14,262 nucleotides of DNA from DASUFP01 sp036274495 (GCA_036274495.1 DASUFP010000015.1:1-14262), one strand, 5' to 3'. Counted from the stretch's first letter, positions 1 through 8,081 are shown. Numbers and translations: made by a program. Notes: generated from the sequence alone by a model not told the origin.

Positions 1-62
1 ATTTGGGCGTTTGCCACAACAGCCAGGCACATCAAAGCGGGTAACAGGATTTTGATTTTCAT
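1..62 (-). CDS. N-terminal fragment of a secreted protein (signal peptide only)
   Basis: Reading leftward from ATG at 62-60, the frame is open to the window edge and encodes MKIKILLPALMCLAVVANAQ. This is a textbook signal peptide: two lysines, a hydrophobic core and an A-N-A-Q cleavage region of the kind common in Bacteroidota exported proteins. A perfect TAnnTTTG promoter box on the same strand lies 19 bases upstream of the ATG, which supports this start. It is transcribed divergently from the gene at 159. Only 20 codons are visible, so the mature protein and its function are unknown. Confidence 0.72.
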   Translation of the reverse strand, partial: MKIKILLPALMCLAVVANAQ

Positions 63-81
63 GATCAGGGTCTGAGATACC

Positions 82-89
82 CAAAAATA
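82..89 (-). promoter_or_regulatory. -7 promoter box (TATTTTTG) for the leftward partial gene
   Basis: The minus strand reads TATTTTTG from 89 to 82, an exact match to the Bacteroidota sigma-ABfr -7 consensus TAnnTTTG. It ends 19 bases before the ATG at 62. A TTG at 115-113, part of the palindrome CAATTG, could be the -33 element, with a 23-base spacer. The position and strand fit a conventional promoter with a short leader. Confidence 0.55.
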
Positions 90-144
90 CACCGAAAAAC
101 ATACTGTGCTGCCAATTGAAGTACAAATACTTAAATTATTGCGT

Positions 145-152
145 TATTTTTG
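145..152 (+). promoter_or_regulatory. -7 promoter box (TATTTTTG) close to the start codon at 159
   Basis: TATTTTTG matches the TAnnTTTG consensus exactly and ends only six bases before ATG 159. Transcription would begin about where translation does. The TTG of CAATTG at 116-118 is the nearest -33 candidate, but its spacing is longer than ideal. If this box is real, the TTG codon at 150, which opens the longest possible frame, cannot be the start, because it lies within the promoter. Confidence 0.45.
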
Positions 153-158
153 AAGCCT

Positions 159-815
159 ATGAGTAAAATGTACCGATTCTCACTCTTTTTTGGACTTCTG
201 CTGATTGTTTCATCGTTCCGGTTTGCTCATGGACAAGCACTCAGAACCGAGGGGTTGATTCAGTTTTCCGGTGTAATTGTTACAGGTGACAGCCTGAAAC
301 CCATTCCTTTTGTAAGTATAACCATAAAGGACACCTACAGGGGTACTATAAGTGACTATAACGGTTTCTTTTCGATGGTAGCCCGCCCGAGGGATACTAT
401 TGAGTTTTCAGCCATTGGATATAAAAGAGGTTCATATATCATTCCCGATACGCTGCAATCGGACCGGTATTCAATGGTAAGAATTATGGTAAGGGATACG
501 GTTTTGTTAGAAGAGACCGTTATTTATCCATGGCCTACCAAAGATCAATTCAAACAGGCCTTTCTGAATCTTCATTTACCTGATAATGACCTGGACAGGG
601 CCCGAAGGAATATTGCATTAGAAGATATGCGGGAATTGATGCTGAATACCCCCATGGACGGAAGCGGAAATTACAAGGCCTTGATGCTGGATAAACAAGC
701 CAGTTTGTACAGAGGCAATGGCTATTATTCTATCAGTTTGTTGAATCCGATTGCCTGGGCTAAGTTTATTGAAGCATGGCAACGGGGAGATTATAAAAAG
801 AAGTCCAAAAATTAA
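159..815 (+). CDS. Secreted carboxypeptidase-like regulatory-domain protein
   Basis: This is a 218-residue exported protein of unknown function. Numbered from ATG 159, residues about 5-26 form a signal peptide ending A-H-G-Q. Residues about 35-95 look like a carboxypeptidase D regulatory-like beta-sandwich, with the family's pattern of Pro-F-V-S-I, then S-D-x-N-G-F-F, then F-S-A-I-G-Y. The remaining about 100 residues are charged, have no domain I recognise, and end in a lysine-rich tail. The frame can be extended to a TTG at 150, but that codon sits inside a -7 box. ATG 159 or ATG 168 is more likely, and I chose 159. The gene lies 33 bases before a TonB-dependent receptor that starts with the same type of domain, so the two are probably co-transcribed. 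It resembles the periplasmic front end of such a receptor without plug or barrel. A role in receptor function is inference. Confidence 0.8.
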   Translation: MSKMYRFSLFFGLLLIVSSFRFAHGQALRTEGLIQFSGVIVTGDSLKPIPFVSITIKDTYRGTISDYNGFFSMVARPRDTIEFSAIGYKRGSYIIPDTLQSDRYSMVRIMVRDTVLLEETVIYPWPTKDQFKQAFLNLHLPDNDLDRARRNIALEDMRELMLNTPMDGSGNYKALMLDKQASLYRGNGYYSISLLNPIAWAKFIEAWQRGDYKKKSKN

Positions 816-848
816 ACCCTCCTACCTGACTTCACTTATCAGAGACTG

Positions 849-3410
849 ATGCCGCTTTTAAAAAACCAATCTTTTACAACTAATTTATTTTCCGGATTCC
901 TGCTCTGCCTTGCGCTGCTAATGATTCCCAATCTGCTCTTTGGGCAGGATCAGGCTTTTATCTACGGAAAAATAAAAACAGTTTCCGGTAAAGCCATAGA
1001 AGGTGCCAATATTGCGGTAGTAGGTGAACCGGGAGGATTTACCACGTTGAAAGATGGTTCGTATGAACTGACTATCCCTGCAGGTAAAACAATAACAGTT
1101 GGTGTTTCTCATATCGGATATGAACCCTATCGCAAAGAACTAAAGGCAGACGCGGGAGAACGAATCGAATTAAACATAACACTTACCATTACTTCCACAT
1201 CACTTCCTTCGGTAGAAATTCGTTCAGATGAGTTGAGAAATACCTCTTTTACCCGGATTGACCCCAAACTGGCAACACAGGTTCCGAATGCATCAGGAAG
1301 TTTTGAAGCCATATTAAAAACGTTACCTGGAGTTGTGTCCAATAATGAACTTACATCTCAATATTCGGTCCGGGGTGGCAATTACGACGAAAATCTGGTT
1401 TATGTTAACGATGTGGAAATTTACCGCCCGCTGCTTGTCCGTTCCGGTCAGCAGGAGGGCCTTAGTTTCATCAACAGTGACCTCGTTTCCGGAGTGAGTT
1501 TTTCTGCCGGTGGTTTCGATGCTGTTTATGGCGATAAGCTTTCATCGGTTCTGGATATCAGATACCGGAGACCAACTGAATTTGCCGGATCAGCAAATGC
1601 GAGTCTGCTGGGTGGCGGATTGCATCTTGAGGGAGCAGATAAAAAGGGTAAGGTATCCTATCTGTTTGGAGCCAGGTATAAAACGAGTCAATATCTTTTG
1701 AAGTCACTTGAAACCAAAGGCGAGTACAAACCCCGGTTTGGAGATATTCAGGGAATCGTCAGCTGGAACATTAACAAGAAAACAGAATTATCTCTGTTAG
1801 GGAATTATAGTGTAAACAGGTATCAGGTAATTCCTGAAACCCGTCAGACCGAATTTGGCACCATTAACGAGGCATTGCGGTTGACCATTTATTTCGATGG
1901 CCAGGAGATAGACAGCTACAACACTACGACCGGCGCTCTTACGCTCACAAAAACGATCACCGACAGTCTACGGCTTAAATTTATTGCTTCGGCTTACCAG
2001 TCGGATGAGAGTGAGCATTTCGACATCCAAGGCCAATATTATATCGATGAACTGGAAAAGGATATCGGGGCTTCCAATTTTGGTGATGTTGCATTCAACA
2101 GGGGCATTGGCACCTACATTCAGCATGCCCGGAACGATTTAACAGCCACAGTATATTCTGTGGAACACAAAGGCTACTACGATCGTGCCCATTCGCACAT
2201 TCAATGGGGTGCCCGGTATCAACATGAAATTATTGACGATCATCTCAGTGAGTGGGTGTATATTGATTCAGCAGAATATTCACTTCCGCATCCTTCAGAC
2301 AGCATTGGCTTTCCGGGCAACCTAAATCAAGAGGTCCATTTGCAGGAGGTAATCAAAACCCATTCTGGACTCAGTTCAAACAGAATACAAGGTTATTTGC
2401 AGGATGAATGGAATTGGGGCAATAAGGTAAAATATTCATTTAATGCCGGTGCAAGGGTTAATTACTGGGATTTGAACGGACAAACGGTATTTAGTCCAAG
2501 GGCATCCTTTTCGATTAAACCAGACTGGAAGCATAAGATGCAATTTAGGATTGCTACCGGGTTTTACTACCAGCCACCATTTTACAGAGAATTGCGGGAT
2601 CCTGAAGGAAAAGTGCATTCCGATGTTAAAGCGCAACAATCTGTTCATTTTATTTTGGGAACCGATTATATGTTCCTGATGTGGGGCAGAGAATTTAAAC
2701 TTGTTGGAGAGGCCTTTTATAAAAAGCTCGACAATCTTGTTCCTTACAAAATCGATAACCTCCGAATACGGTACCTGTCAGAACAATCCTCCAAGGGATA
2801 TGCAGCCGGAATGGATTTCAGACTGAATGGTGAATTCGTTAACGGAGTTGAATCATGGGCAAGTGTTTCTTTATTGAAAACGCAGGAAGATATTAAGGGA
2901 GATTATTATTACACATACTATAATTCTGACGGCGAACAGATAGTTCCCGGTTATACCATTAATGATGTAGCGACTGACAGTATCCGAACAGAACCCGGTT
3001 ACATACCCCGGCCGACAGACCAGCGCGTTACTTTCAGTTTGTTCTTTCAGGATTACCTGCCAAAATCACCGACACTAAAAATGAACATGACGCTGGTTTA
3101 TGGCACCGGTTTACCCTTCGGACCGCCGGGATACGACAAGTATAAAGATATTCTCAGGTTTCCACCTTACCGTCGCGTGGACATCGGATTTACCAAGATC
3201 GTAATTGACGAAGATCAAAAAAAGGACTACCGGCTGGGATTTGCCAACAAAATAAACTCCTTCTGGATCAGTCTCGAGATCTTCAATCTGCTTCAGGTTA
3301 ACAATACCGTATCATATCTTTGGGTTACTGATGTTACAAACAGAAGATACGCGGTACCTAATTATTTGAGTGCCCGTACTGTTAACCTGCGCTTCAATGT
3401 GACTTTTTAA
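849..3410 (+). CDS. TonB-dependent outer-membrane receptor with N-terminal carboxypeptidase-regulatory domain
   Basis: This 853-residue outer-membrane protein probably takes up a ligand across the outer membrane using TonB energy; the ligand cannot be read from sequence. Residues 1-33 are a signal peptide (ending L-F-G-Q). Residues about 36-113 are a carboxypeptidase-like regulatory domain. Residues about 130-240 are the plug, with L-K-T-L-P-G-V near 156-162, S-V-R-G-G near 173-177 and the G-G-F-D-A-V-Y-G segment near 221-228. The rest is beta-barrel, with many alternating aromatic strands, ending in the aromatic C-terminus L-R-F-N-V-T-F expected for barrel assembly. It lacks the long features of SusC and has no SusD-like neighbour, so a SusCD-type glycan system is unlikely. 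It probably shares a transcript with the gene at 159. Its last 17 bases overlap the convergent gene ending at 3394. No Shine-Dalgarno sequence is visible before ATG 849. Confidence 0.92.
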   Translation: MPLLKNQSFTTNLFSGFLLCLALLMIPNLLFGQDQAFIYGKIKTVSGKAIEGANIAVVGEPGGFTTLKDGSYELTIPAGKTITVGVSHIGYEPYRKELKADAGERIELNITLTITSTSLPSVEIRSDELRNTSFTRIDPKLATQVPNASGSFEAILKTLPGVVSNNELTSQYSVRGGNYDENLVYVNDVEIYRPLLVRSGQQEGLSFINSDLVSGVSFSAGGFDAVYGDKLSSVLDIRYRRPTEFAGSANASLLGGGLHLEGADKKGKVSYLFGARYKTSQYLLKSLETKGEYKPRFGDIQGIVSWNINKKTELSLLGNYSVNRYQVIPETRQTEFGTINEALRLTIYFDGQEIDSYNTTTGALTLTKTITDSLRLKFIASAYQSDESEHFDIQGQYYIDELEKDIGASNFGDVAFNRGIGTYIQHARNDLTATVYSVEHKGYYDRAHSHIQWGARYQHEIIDDHLSEWVYIDSAEYSLPHPSDSIGFPGNLNQEVHLQEVIKTHSGLSSNRIQGYLQDEWNWGNKVKYSFNAGARVNYWDLNGQTVFSPRASFSIKPDWKHKMQFRIATGFYYQPPFYRELRDPEGKVHSDVKAQQSVHFILGTDYMFLMWGREFKLVGEAFYKKLDNLVPYKIDNLRIRYLSEQSSKGYAAGMDFRLNGEFVNGVESWASVSLLKTQEDIKGDYYYTYYNSDGEQIVPGYTINDVATDSIRTEPGYIPRPTDQRVTFSLFFQDYLPKSPTLKMNMTLVYGTGLPFGPPGYDKYKDILRFPPYRRVDIGFTKIVIDEDQKKDYRLGFANKINSFWISLEIFNLLQVNNTVSYLWVTDVTNRRYAVPNYLSARTVNLRFNVTF

Positions 3411-4122
3411 CATCGTCAACAGTCTTTTTCGCTGATAATAAACCGGAGTTTACAAATTCGGAAATTCCGGTAATCAACAGAAACTGTGCAACACCATATG
3501 TAAGCAAAACCAGCAGGTTTGCAAATTCAAATGGATTTACAAACTTGTTTATCGCGAGCAACGAATCTGAAAGAATAAAAAACAGGGCTCCTGCAAGCAC
3601 CTTGTAATACGTTTTTGGGTTTTGGACTTTGTCCCGAAAGGCTGCCGAGACACCCATTACACCGATGGCCGCTACATACAAGAGTGTTTCCCACCCCAAT
3701 TCTCTGAAAGCTTCATGATTGATGACATAAAATTCAACAACGTAAACCAAAATTAAAGTTGCGGCGGCCAGCTGGGTCCAATGCTGGTTCCAAGGACGGG
3801 TATGATTGATGTTTTTTATAAAAAAAATAAAGTAGCATACATGTACACACAAAAATGAGAAGAGTCCCGGAAGGAATAAAGTTGGATACATATTATCAAA
3901 CATCAAGAAAATGTCGCCACTTAAACTTAACAACAATGCCGCAACGATTGAACCGAGCCGAAATTCTTTTGACGAACTGAATAGGAAAACCAACAAAGAG
4001 ACCGTCAGAAATGGTTTACTAAAAAGCAAGAGGTACCTGAAATGCCATTCAGATGCAATTGCTGCTGTTAGCGTTACAAGAAAATAAAATGCAAAGAAAT
4101 ACTGTTTCTGTGGCTGTTTCAA
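3394..4122 (-). CDS. YhhN/TMEM86-family membrane protein, probable lysoplasmalogenase
   Basis: This 242-residue integral membrane protein has about eight predicted hydrophobic helices. It belongs to the YhhN/TMEM86 family, whose animal members hydrolyse the vinyl-ether bond of lysoplasmalogens; activity here is inferred from the family. Characteristic segments are S-K-P-F near 35-38, S-L-S-G-D near 66-70, a helix carrying H94, and S-D-S-L-L-A-I-N-K-F at 185-194. No ATG is available upstream of the first conserved helix: the frame is open back to a stop near 4201 without ATG or GTG, so a TTG at 4122 is the best start. A weak -7-like TACCTTAG lies at 4171-4164 on this strand, with a TTTG 22 bases further upstream. 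The C-terminal tail (about 225-242) is hydrophilic and overlaps the end of the convergent receptor gene by 17 bases. Confidence 0.85.
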   Translation of the reverse strand: MKQPQKQYFFAFYFLVTLTAAIASEWHFRYLLLFSKPFLTVSLLVFLFSSSKEFRLGSIVAALLLSLSGDIFLMFDNMYPTLFLPGLFSFLCVHVCYFIFFIKNINHTRPWNQHWTQLAAATLILVYVVEFYVINHEAFRELGWETLLYVAAIGVMGVSAAFRDKVQNPKTYYKVLAGALFFILSDSLLAINKFVNPFEFANLLVLLTYGVAQFLLITGISEFVNSGLLSAKKTVDDVKKSH

Positions 4123-4285
4123 ACACTTCGGGCACTTCTGCCAGCGCCTTTTGATTTGGACATCTAAGGTATTAAAACAGGTTCTGAAATTCCCAAAAAG
4201 TCACTTTTTACCTTGTAAAGCGCTCTTTTTACGGCATTTTAAGCCTCATTCGTCAAATTGATACCCTGACATAGCCTTCTACCGG

Positions 4286-4300
4286 ACTATTTTAAATAGT
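4286..4300. repeat. 15-bp inverted repeat in the protease leader
   Basis: ACTATTT and AAATAGT form perfect 7-base arms around a single central T. The palindrome ends five bases before the Shine-Dalgarno sequence of the protease gene at 4319. A one-base centre suits a dimeric DNA-binding protein better than an RNA hairpin. Chance occurrence in AT-rich DNA is possible. Confidence 0.3.
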
Positions 4301-4304
4301 AATC

Positions 4305-4310
4305 AGGAGG
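4305..4310 (+). promoter_or_regulatory. Canonical Shine-Dalgarno sequence AGGAGG
   Basis: AGGAGG, inside CAGGAGG, lies eight bases before ATG 4319 and fixes that start codon. It is the only strong Shine-Dalgarno sequence before any gene in this window. This is notable because Bacteroidota mostly initiate translation without one. Confidence 0.7.
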
Positions 4311-4318
4311 GTCCGGGA

Positions 4319-6955
4319 ATGAAAATCGCCAGTCAAAACATCGCCAAAGTACTTGTTGCAGCTGCACTGTTATGCGGGGTATTAGTTGTTGATTCAGGCA
4401 GCGTTTTGGGTCAGGCGGCGGACATCGACGTTTCCACAACCGGAAAAATATTCCCTGTCGAAAGTGTATCAGGAATTGGCAGAACGGATCGGATTCAAAT
4501 TTTTGAGTCAGGAATACCGGTAGCTGATCAATACAGAATTGAAAGAACGGGGGTTGCCCTAACCGGTTATTTCCCAAAAAAAGAAGTATTTGACGATAAC
4601 CAGCAGTTTCCGGCTGTGCATACAAAGAATTTGATTAATCCTGTTAGTCAAATTCCTGTTAATTTCCTATTGACTGATTCCATTCTGCTGGTTTGGAAAA
4701 ATATTGAACACCACTGGAGGCTTTGTTATCAAATGAACGGATCTTTTAAAGGGACCCTTGAACAGATTGCTGTTTTTACCGATGCCTATACAGGTAAACA
4801 GGTGCTGAAAGAAGACCGTTTTTGTATGCTGAATGTAACCGGTAGTGCACATACTGAATATTATGGGACACAACCGATCGGCACATTCTTTACAGGAAGT
4901 AATTATATTTTGAAAAATGATTCCCTTGGAAATGGAATAGAAACATTAGATCTTCAGCACCAGACATCCTATTCAGGAACTGTTTCATATACCGATGCCG
5001 ACAATATCTGGAACCATAATGAGGTAAATCCGGTCCATCATGCCGCTGATGCCCATTATTGCGCTGAAAAATATGCACTTTTTCTCCTCAGCAATTTCAA
5101 CCGAAACAGTTTAAACAATGCGGGTGTAAAACTTACGAGTTATTTAAATTATGGGACTTCCTTTGCTAATGCATTTTGGAACGGCAATGCAGTTGTATAT
5201 GGCAGTGGAAATACTTTATCGGGGCCCATGACTACACTGGATATTGCAGGGCATGAATTTACACACGGACTAATACAGTATATGACCGGATTGAATTATT
5301 CCGGTGAATCAGGAATCATTAATGAGGCCATTGCTGATATGACCGGCACTGCTTTTGAAATGGCTGCTGACAGTTCAAACTTTGACTGGCTGATTGGCGA
5401 AGACACCGGCTCACCGATTCGTTCGATGCAACAACCTGAATTGTATAATCAACCCGCCTATTACCATGGAACACATTGGTACTTTGGAAGCGGTGATAAC
5501 GGCGGTGTGCATATTAATTCGGGATTTTTAAACAAGTGGTTTTATCTGCTTGCTGCCGGGGATTCAGGAATCAACGAGGAGGGAACTTTTTATAATGTAA
5601 ACGGGATAGGTATTTTTAATGCCATCCAGCTTGTTTATGCAACTATGCAGCTGTGGGTAACACCGACTACCGGGTTCGAAAGTTTCAGAGATTATACCAT
5701 TGCAACTGCTGTATTAAAATTCGGGCAATGTTCTCCGGAACAAACAGCTGTTGAAGCAGCCTGGAAAGCGGTGGGATTGTATCCTCAGCAAAAAATTTCC
5801 CTCACTGTTAACGGACCAACCAGCAGGTGTGAAGGAGATACAGTGTTAACTTCATTAACCTGTCTGCCCTACTCGACTATACAATGGTTCAAAAATAATC
5901 TTCCCATTGCAGGAGCAACTAATATGTTACCGGTTTCGGAAACGGGGTACTATAATGCCGTCATAAGCCATTGCGGCATGCAGTTTTACACAGATACCTT
6001 ATTTGTTGAATTCTTGCCCAAACCACTGTTAGCACCCTTCACTATCGATGGATGTGCCGGCGTGCCCATAAATTTGCAAAAAATGTATCCGCAAGGAGTC
6101 TTTAGTGTTTCAAGTCCTTACAGCGGTGGTTCCGTTAACGCTACTTATACACTATACAATGCATCCGGATGCAAGTCCCTTGTAAATGTTCCGATTAACA
6201 TCCATCCGGTACCGGTTGCCAATTTAACAGCTATTGCCGATTCTATTCAGTTGCCCGTTTCTTCATATCTATTAAATGCAGTGCCTGCATCGGGAACTTG
6301 GAGCGGACAGTTTGTGGAAGGCAATCATTTTTTGGCTGATAGGGCCGGACCGGGAAACTTCTCATTAACGTATACATTGATTTCATCATACGGATGTGAA
6401 AATTCCATTTCAAAAACAATTTCTGTGCTTCCAATATGTGAGCAACCGGAAAACGGTTTTATTTCCGGTACCAGCGACTCCGTTAAAAAGGGAGGAATCT
6501 TAAACTTTTCATTGAGTGGTTTGATTGACACATCGGGCTACACTTATCAATGGAGGGTTCCCTATGGAGTTACTATCATTGGCAGCAGTCAAGCCAGTCA
6601 ATTAAAAGCCAGCTGGACTTCTGCTGATGGATTTATATCTTGTATTGTCAGGAGCAAATGCGGTTCTGAAACAGAAGTAACTAAAAAGTTTGAAGTGCTA
6701 AGCGAAACGCAATTAACATCGGTGTTTCCCAATCCGGCATACGGGACCATATATGTTAAACTTTCGGCAACCGAAACATCCGGCAGCACCATACAGCTTT
6801 TTACATTGGACGGGAAACTGGCATATGAGGTGCCTGCAGCCGGAATTGAGTTACAGCAGATAGATCTGAACCAACTGCCGGCAGGGGTTTACATTCTGGT
6901 TCTCAGTTCACAACCTTACGTTCGGAAAAAAATTGAACTGTTCCCCGGGAATTAA
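4319..6955 (+). CDS. Secreted thermolysin-like (M4) metalloprotease with Ig-like modules and T9SS sorting domain
   Basis: This 878-residue zinc endopeptidase is exported by the Sec system and then by type IX secretion. In order: signal peptide 1-32; FTP/PepSY-type propeptide about 35-170; M4 catalytic domain about 172-488; an Ig-like module about 493-566; two further beta-sandwich modules about 570-704, the second with the T-W-S-G pattern common in Bacteroidota surface proteins; a PKD-like module about 705-794; and a T9SS type A sorting domain about 801-876 (V-F-P-N-P, then L-P-A-G-V-Y). The active site appears complete: H312-E313-F-T-H316, third zinc ligand E336 exactly 20 residues after the second histidine as in thermolysin, Y327 at the Tyr157 position, and H398 in G-G-V-H-I-N-S-G at the His231 position. 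AGGAGG before ATG 4319 sets the start. It is probably monocistronic. It converges on the peroxidase gene with a four-base overlap. Substrates are unknown; extracellular protein degradation is the likely role. Confidence 0.95.
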   Translation: MKIASQNIAKVLVAAALLCGVLVVDSGSVLGQAADIDVSTTGKIFPVESVSGIGRTDRIQIFESGIPVADQYRIERTGVALTGYFPKKEVFDDNQQFPAVHTKNLINPVSQIPVNFLLTDSILLVWKNIEHHWRLCYQMNGSFKGTLEQIAVFTDAYTGKQVLKEDRFCMLNVTGSAHTEYYGTQPIGTFFTGSNYILKNDSLGNGIETLDLQHQTSYSGTVSYTDADNIWNHNEVNPVHHAADAHYCAEKYALFLLSNFNRNSLNNAGVKLTSYLNYGTSFANAFWNGNAVVYGSGNTLSGPMTTLDIAGHEFTHGLIQYMTGLNYSGESGIINEAIADMTGTAFEMAADSSNFDWLIGEDTGSPIRSMQQPELYNQPAYYHGTHWYFGSGDNGGVHINSGFLNKWFYLLAAGDSGINEEGTFYNVNGIGIFNAIQLVYATMQLWVTPTTGFESFRDYTIATAVLKFGQCSPEQTAVEAAWKAVGLYPQQKISLTVNGPTSRCEGDTVLTSLTCLPYSTIQWFKNNLPIAGATNMLPVSETGYYNAVISHCGMQFYTDTLFVEFLPKPLLAPFTIDGCAGVPINLQKMYPQGVFSVSSPYSGGSVNATYTLYNASGCKSLVNVPINIHPVPVANLTAIADSIQLPVSSYLLNAVPASGTWSGQFVEGNHFLADRAGPGNFSLTYTLISSYGCENSISKTISVLPICEQPENGFISGTSDSVKKGGILNFSLSGLIDTSGYTYQWRVPYGVTIIGSSQASQLKASWTSADGFISCIVRSKCGSETEVTKKFEVLSETQLTSVFPNPAYGTIYVKLSATETSGSTIQLFTLDGKLAYEVPAAGIELQQIDLNQLPAGVYILVLSSQPYVRKKIELFPGN

Positions 6956-8046
6956 TGTATTTCGGAATAGGATGGATTGTTGAGAAACGAATCGTCCTTA
7001 AGTGTCTGCAAAAAACTTAACAAATCTGATTTCTCCTGGGGAGATAGCAAAATCCCATTCGCCAGCAGCGGGTCAAGAGTGGGTGATGATTTTATCCCGG
7101 AGGTATAGTGATCAATCACTTTTGACAACGTCTTAATTCTGCCGTCATGCATATAAGGGTAGGTGACTGAAATATTACGAAGTGAGGGTACTTTAAATTT
7201 TCCATTGTCGTTCGGATCAAGTGTGATGAGTCCACGCCCAAGATCACTAAAAACGCTATCAAGGCCGTTATTTCTGTATGATAAATCGGTAAACAGGGGT
7301 TCGGAATGACACGATGCACATTTTTGACGAAAAAGAGTCAATCCGTTTAATTCTTCGGTGGTAAACTGAGCCCCATTTTCGTTACGCATTACACGGTCGT
7401 ATTTCGAATTTGCCGAAACAAGTACAGCCATAAACTGGGCAAGGGCACGCAGCATCATTTGTGAGGTAATAGAATCGGAGCCGTATGCTTCATTAAAAAG
7501 GGTTTTATAGGTGGTGCTTCCATTCAGCTTGGCAATGACATGCGCCAAGGATTCGCCCATTTCAACAGGATTTTGAATCGGATTTACCGGCTGTAATTCC
7601 AGGTGGTTTACTCCCCCATCCCAAAAAAAGTTAGAATGCCAGGCCAGATTAAATATTGGCGGAGCGTTACGCGTTCCCAGCAGATTATTGATACCATGAC
7701 TTACATCGTGGTCGACATGGGAGAACGCTGCTTTTTGGAGATGACAATTCCCGCAGGAAATGGTATTGTCAAGAGATAAAACAGGGTCATAAAAGAGTTT
7801 TCTTCCCAACTGAAACCTGTTGTTTGTAACACCATTATCGTTGAACTGGTAAACAGGAGAGGGAAAATTGGCAGGTTGTTCAAAGCTGATTGTTTCACCG
7901 GTTTGCGGGTCGTCGTCTTTACAGCTTACGGTTGAAAGCATAATAACCAGCCCGATAAACGGCATCAACCGGAGGTGAACTGACCTTTTAACACCTGCTG
8001 AGCGGAAGCTGAACTCGCGGAAAGTTAATAGCATTACACTTTTCAT
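6952..8046 (-). CDS. Di-haem cytochrome c peroxidase / MauG-family lipoprotein
   Basis: This periplasmic c-type di-haem protein is predicted to be lipid-anchored. Its family reduces hydrogen peroxide with electrons from cytochromes or performs MauG-like oxidations. Residues 28-42 form a hydrophobic segment with a lipobox-like L-S-T-V-S-C42 followed by acidic K-D-D-D. Haem sites are C98-G-N-C-H102 and C243-A-S-C-H247. Family landmarks are G-R-K-L-F-Y-D-P near 81-88, the loop after haem 1 (N-A-P-P-I-F-N near 127-133), K-V-P-S-L-R-N near 285-291 and P-Y-M-H-D-G-R at 297-303. Y314 stands where classical peroxidases have the methionine ligand of the second haem. The N-terminus is long for a signal peptide, so ATG at 8034 (residue 5) is an alternative start. 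A -7 box lies five bases upstream of ATG 8046 and a Crp/Fnr-like palindrome about 42 bases upstream. The stop codon TAA overlaps that of the protease gene. Confidence 0.93.
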   Translation of the reverse strand: MKSVMLLTFREFSFRSAGVKRSVHLRLMPFIGLVIMLSTVSCKDDDPQTGETISFEQPANFPSPVYQFNDNGVTNNRFQLGRKLFYDPVLSLDNTISCGNCHLQKAAFSHVDHDVSHGINNLLGTRNAPPIFNLAWHSNFFWDGGVNHLELQPVNPIQNPVEMGESLAHVIAKLNGSTTYKTLFNEAYGSDSITSQMMLRALAQFMAVLVSANSKYDRVMRNENGAQFTTEELNGLTLFRQKCASCHSEPLFTDLSYRNNGLDSVFSDLGRGLITLDPNDNGKFKVPSLRNISVTYPYMHDGRIKTLSKVIDHYTSGIKSSPTLDPLLANGILLSPQEKSDLLSFLQTLKDDSFLNNPSYSEIH

Positions 8047-8051
8047 GGCTG

Positions 8052-8059
8052 CAAAATTA
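8052..8059 (-). promoter_or_regulatory. -7 promoter box (TAATTTTG) for the di-haem peroxidase gene
   Basis: The minus strand reads TAATTTTG from 8059 to 8052, an exact TAnnTTTG match that ends five bases before ATG 8046. The hexamer TATAAT overlaps it at 8061-8056. Transcription should start at about 8047, giving essentially no leader, unless translation begins at the in-frame ATG 8034. I see no clear -33 element, which is consistent with dependence on an activator. Confidence 0.5.
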
Positions 8060-8081
8060 TAAAACCCTTTAACCTTAACGA

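Noticed and set aside
150..152. TTG at 150 as the start of the small secreted protein.
   Set aside because: It lies inside a perfect -7 box, and two in-frame ATG codons (159, 168) follow immediately, still leaving a full signal peptide.
849..3410. SusC-type glycan uptake component.
   Set aside because: No SusD-like gene is adjacent, and the receptor is shorter than typical SusC proteins; a general TonB-dependent receptor is the safer call.
3397..3435. Possible hairpin plus T-run near the receptor stop as an intrinsic terminator.
   Set aside because: Only a 4-base stem (GACT/AGTC) with a long loop could be drawn; not credible.
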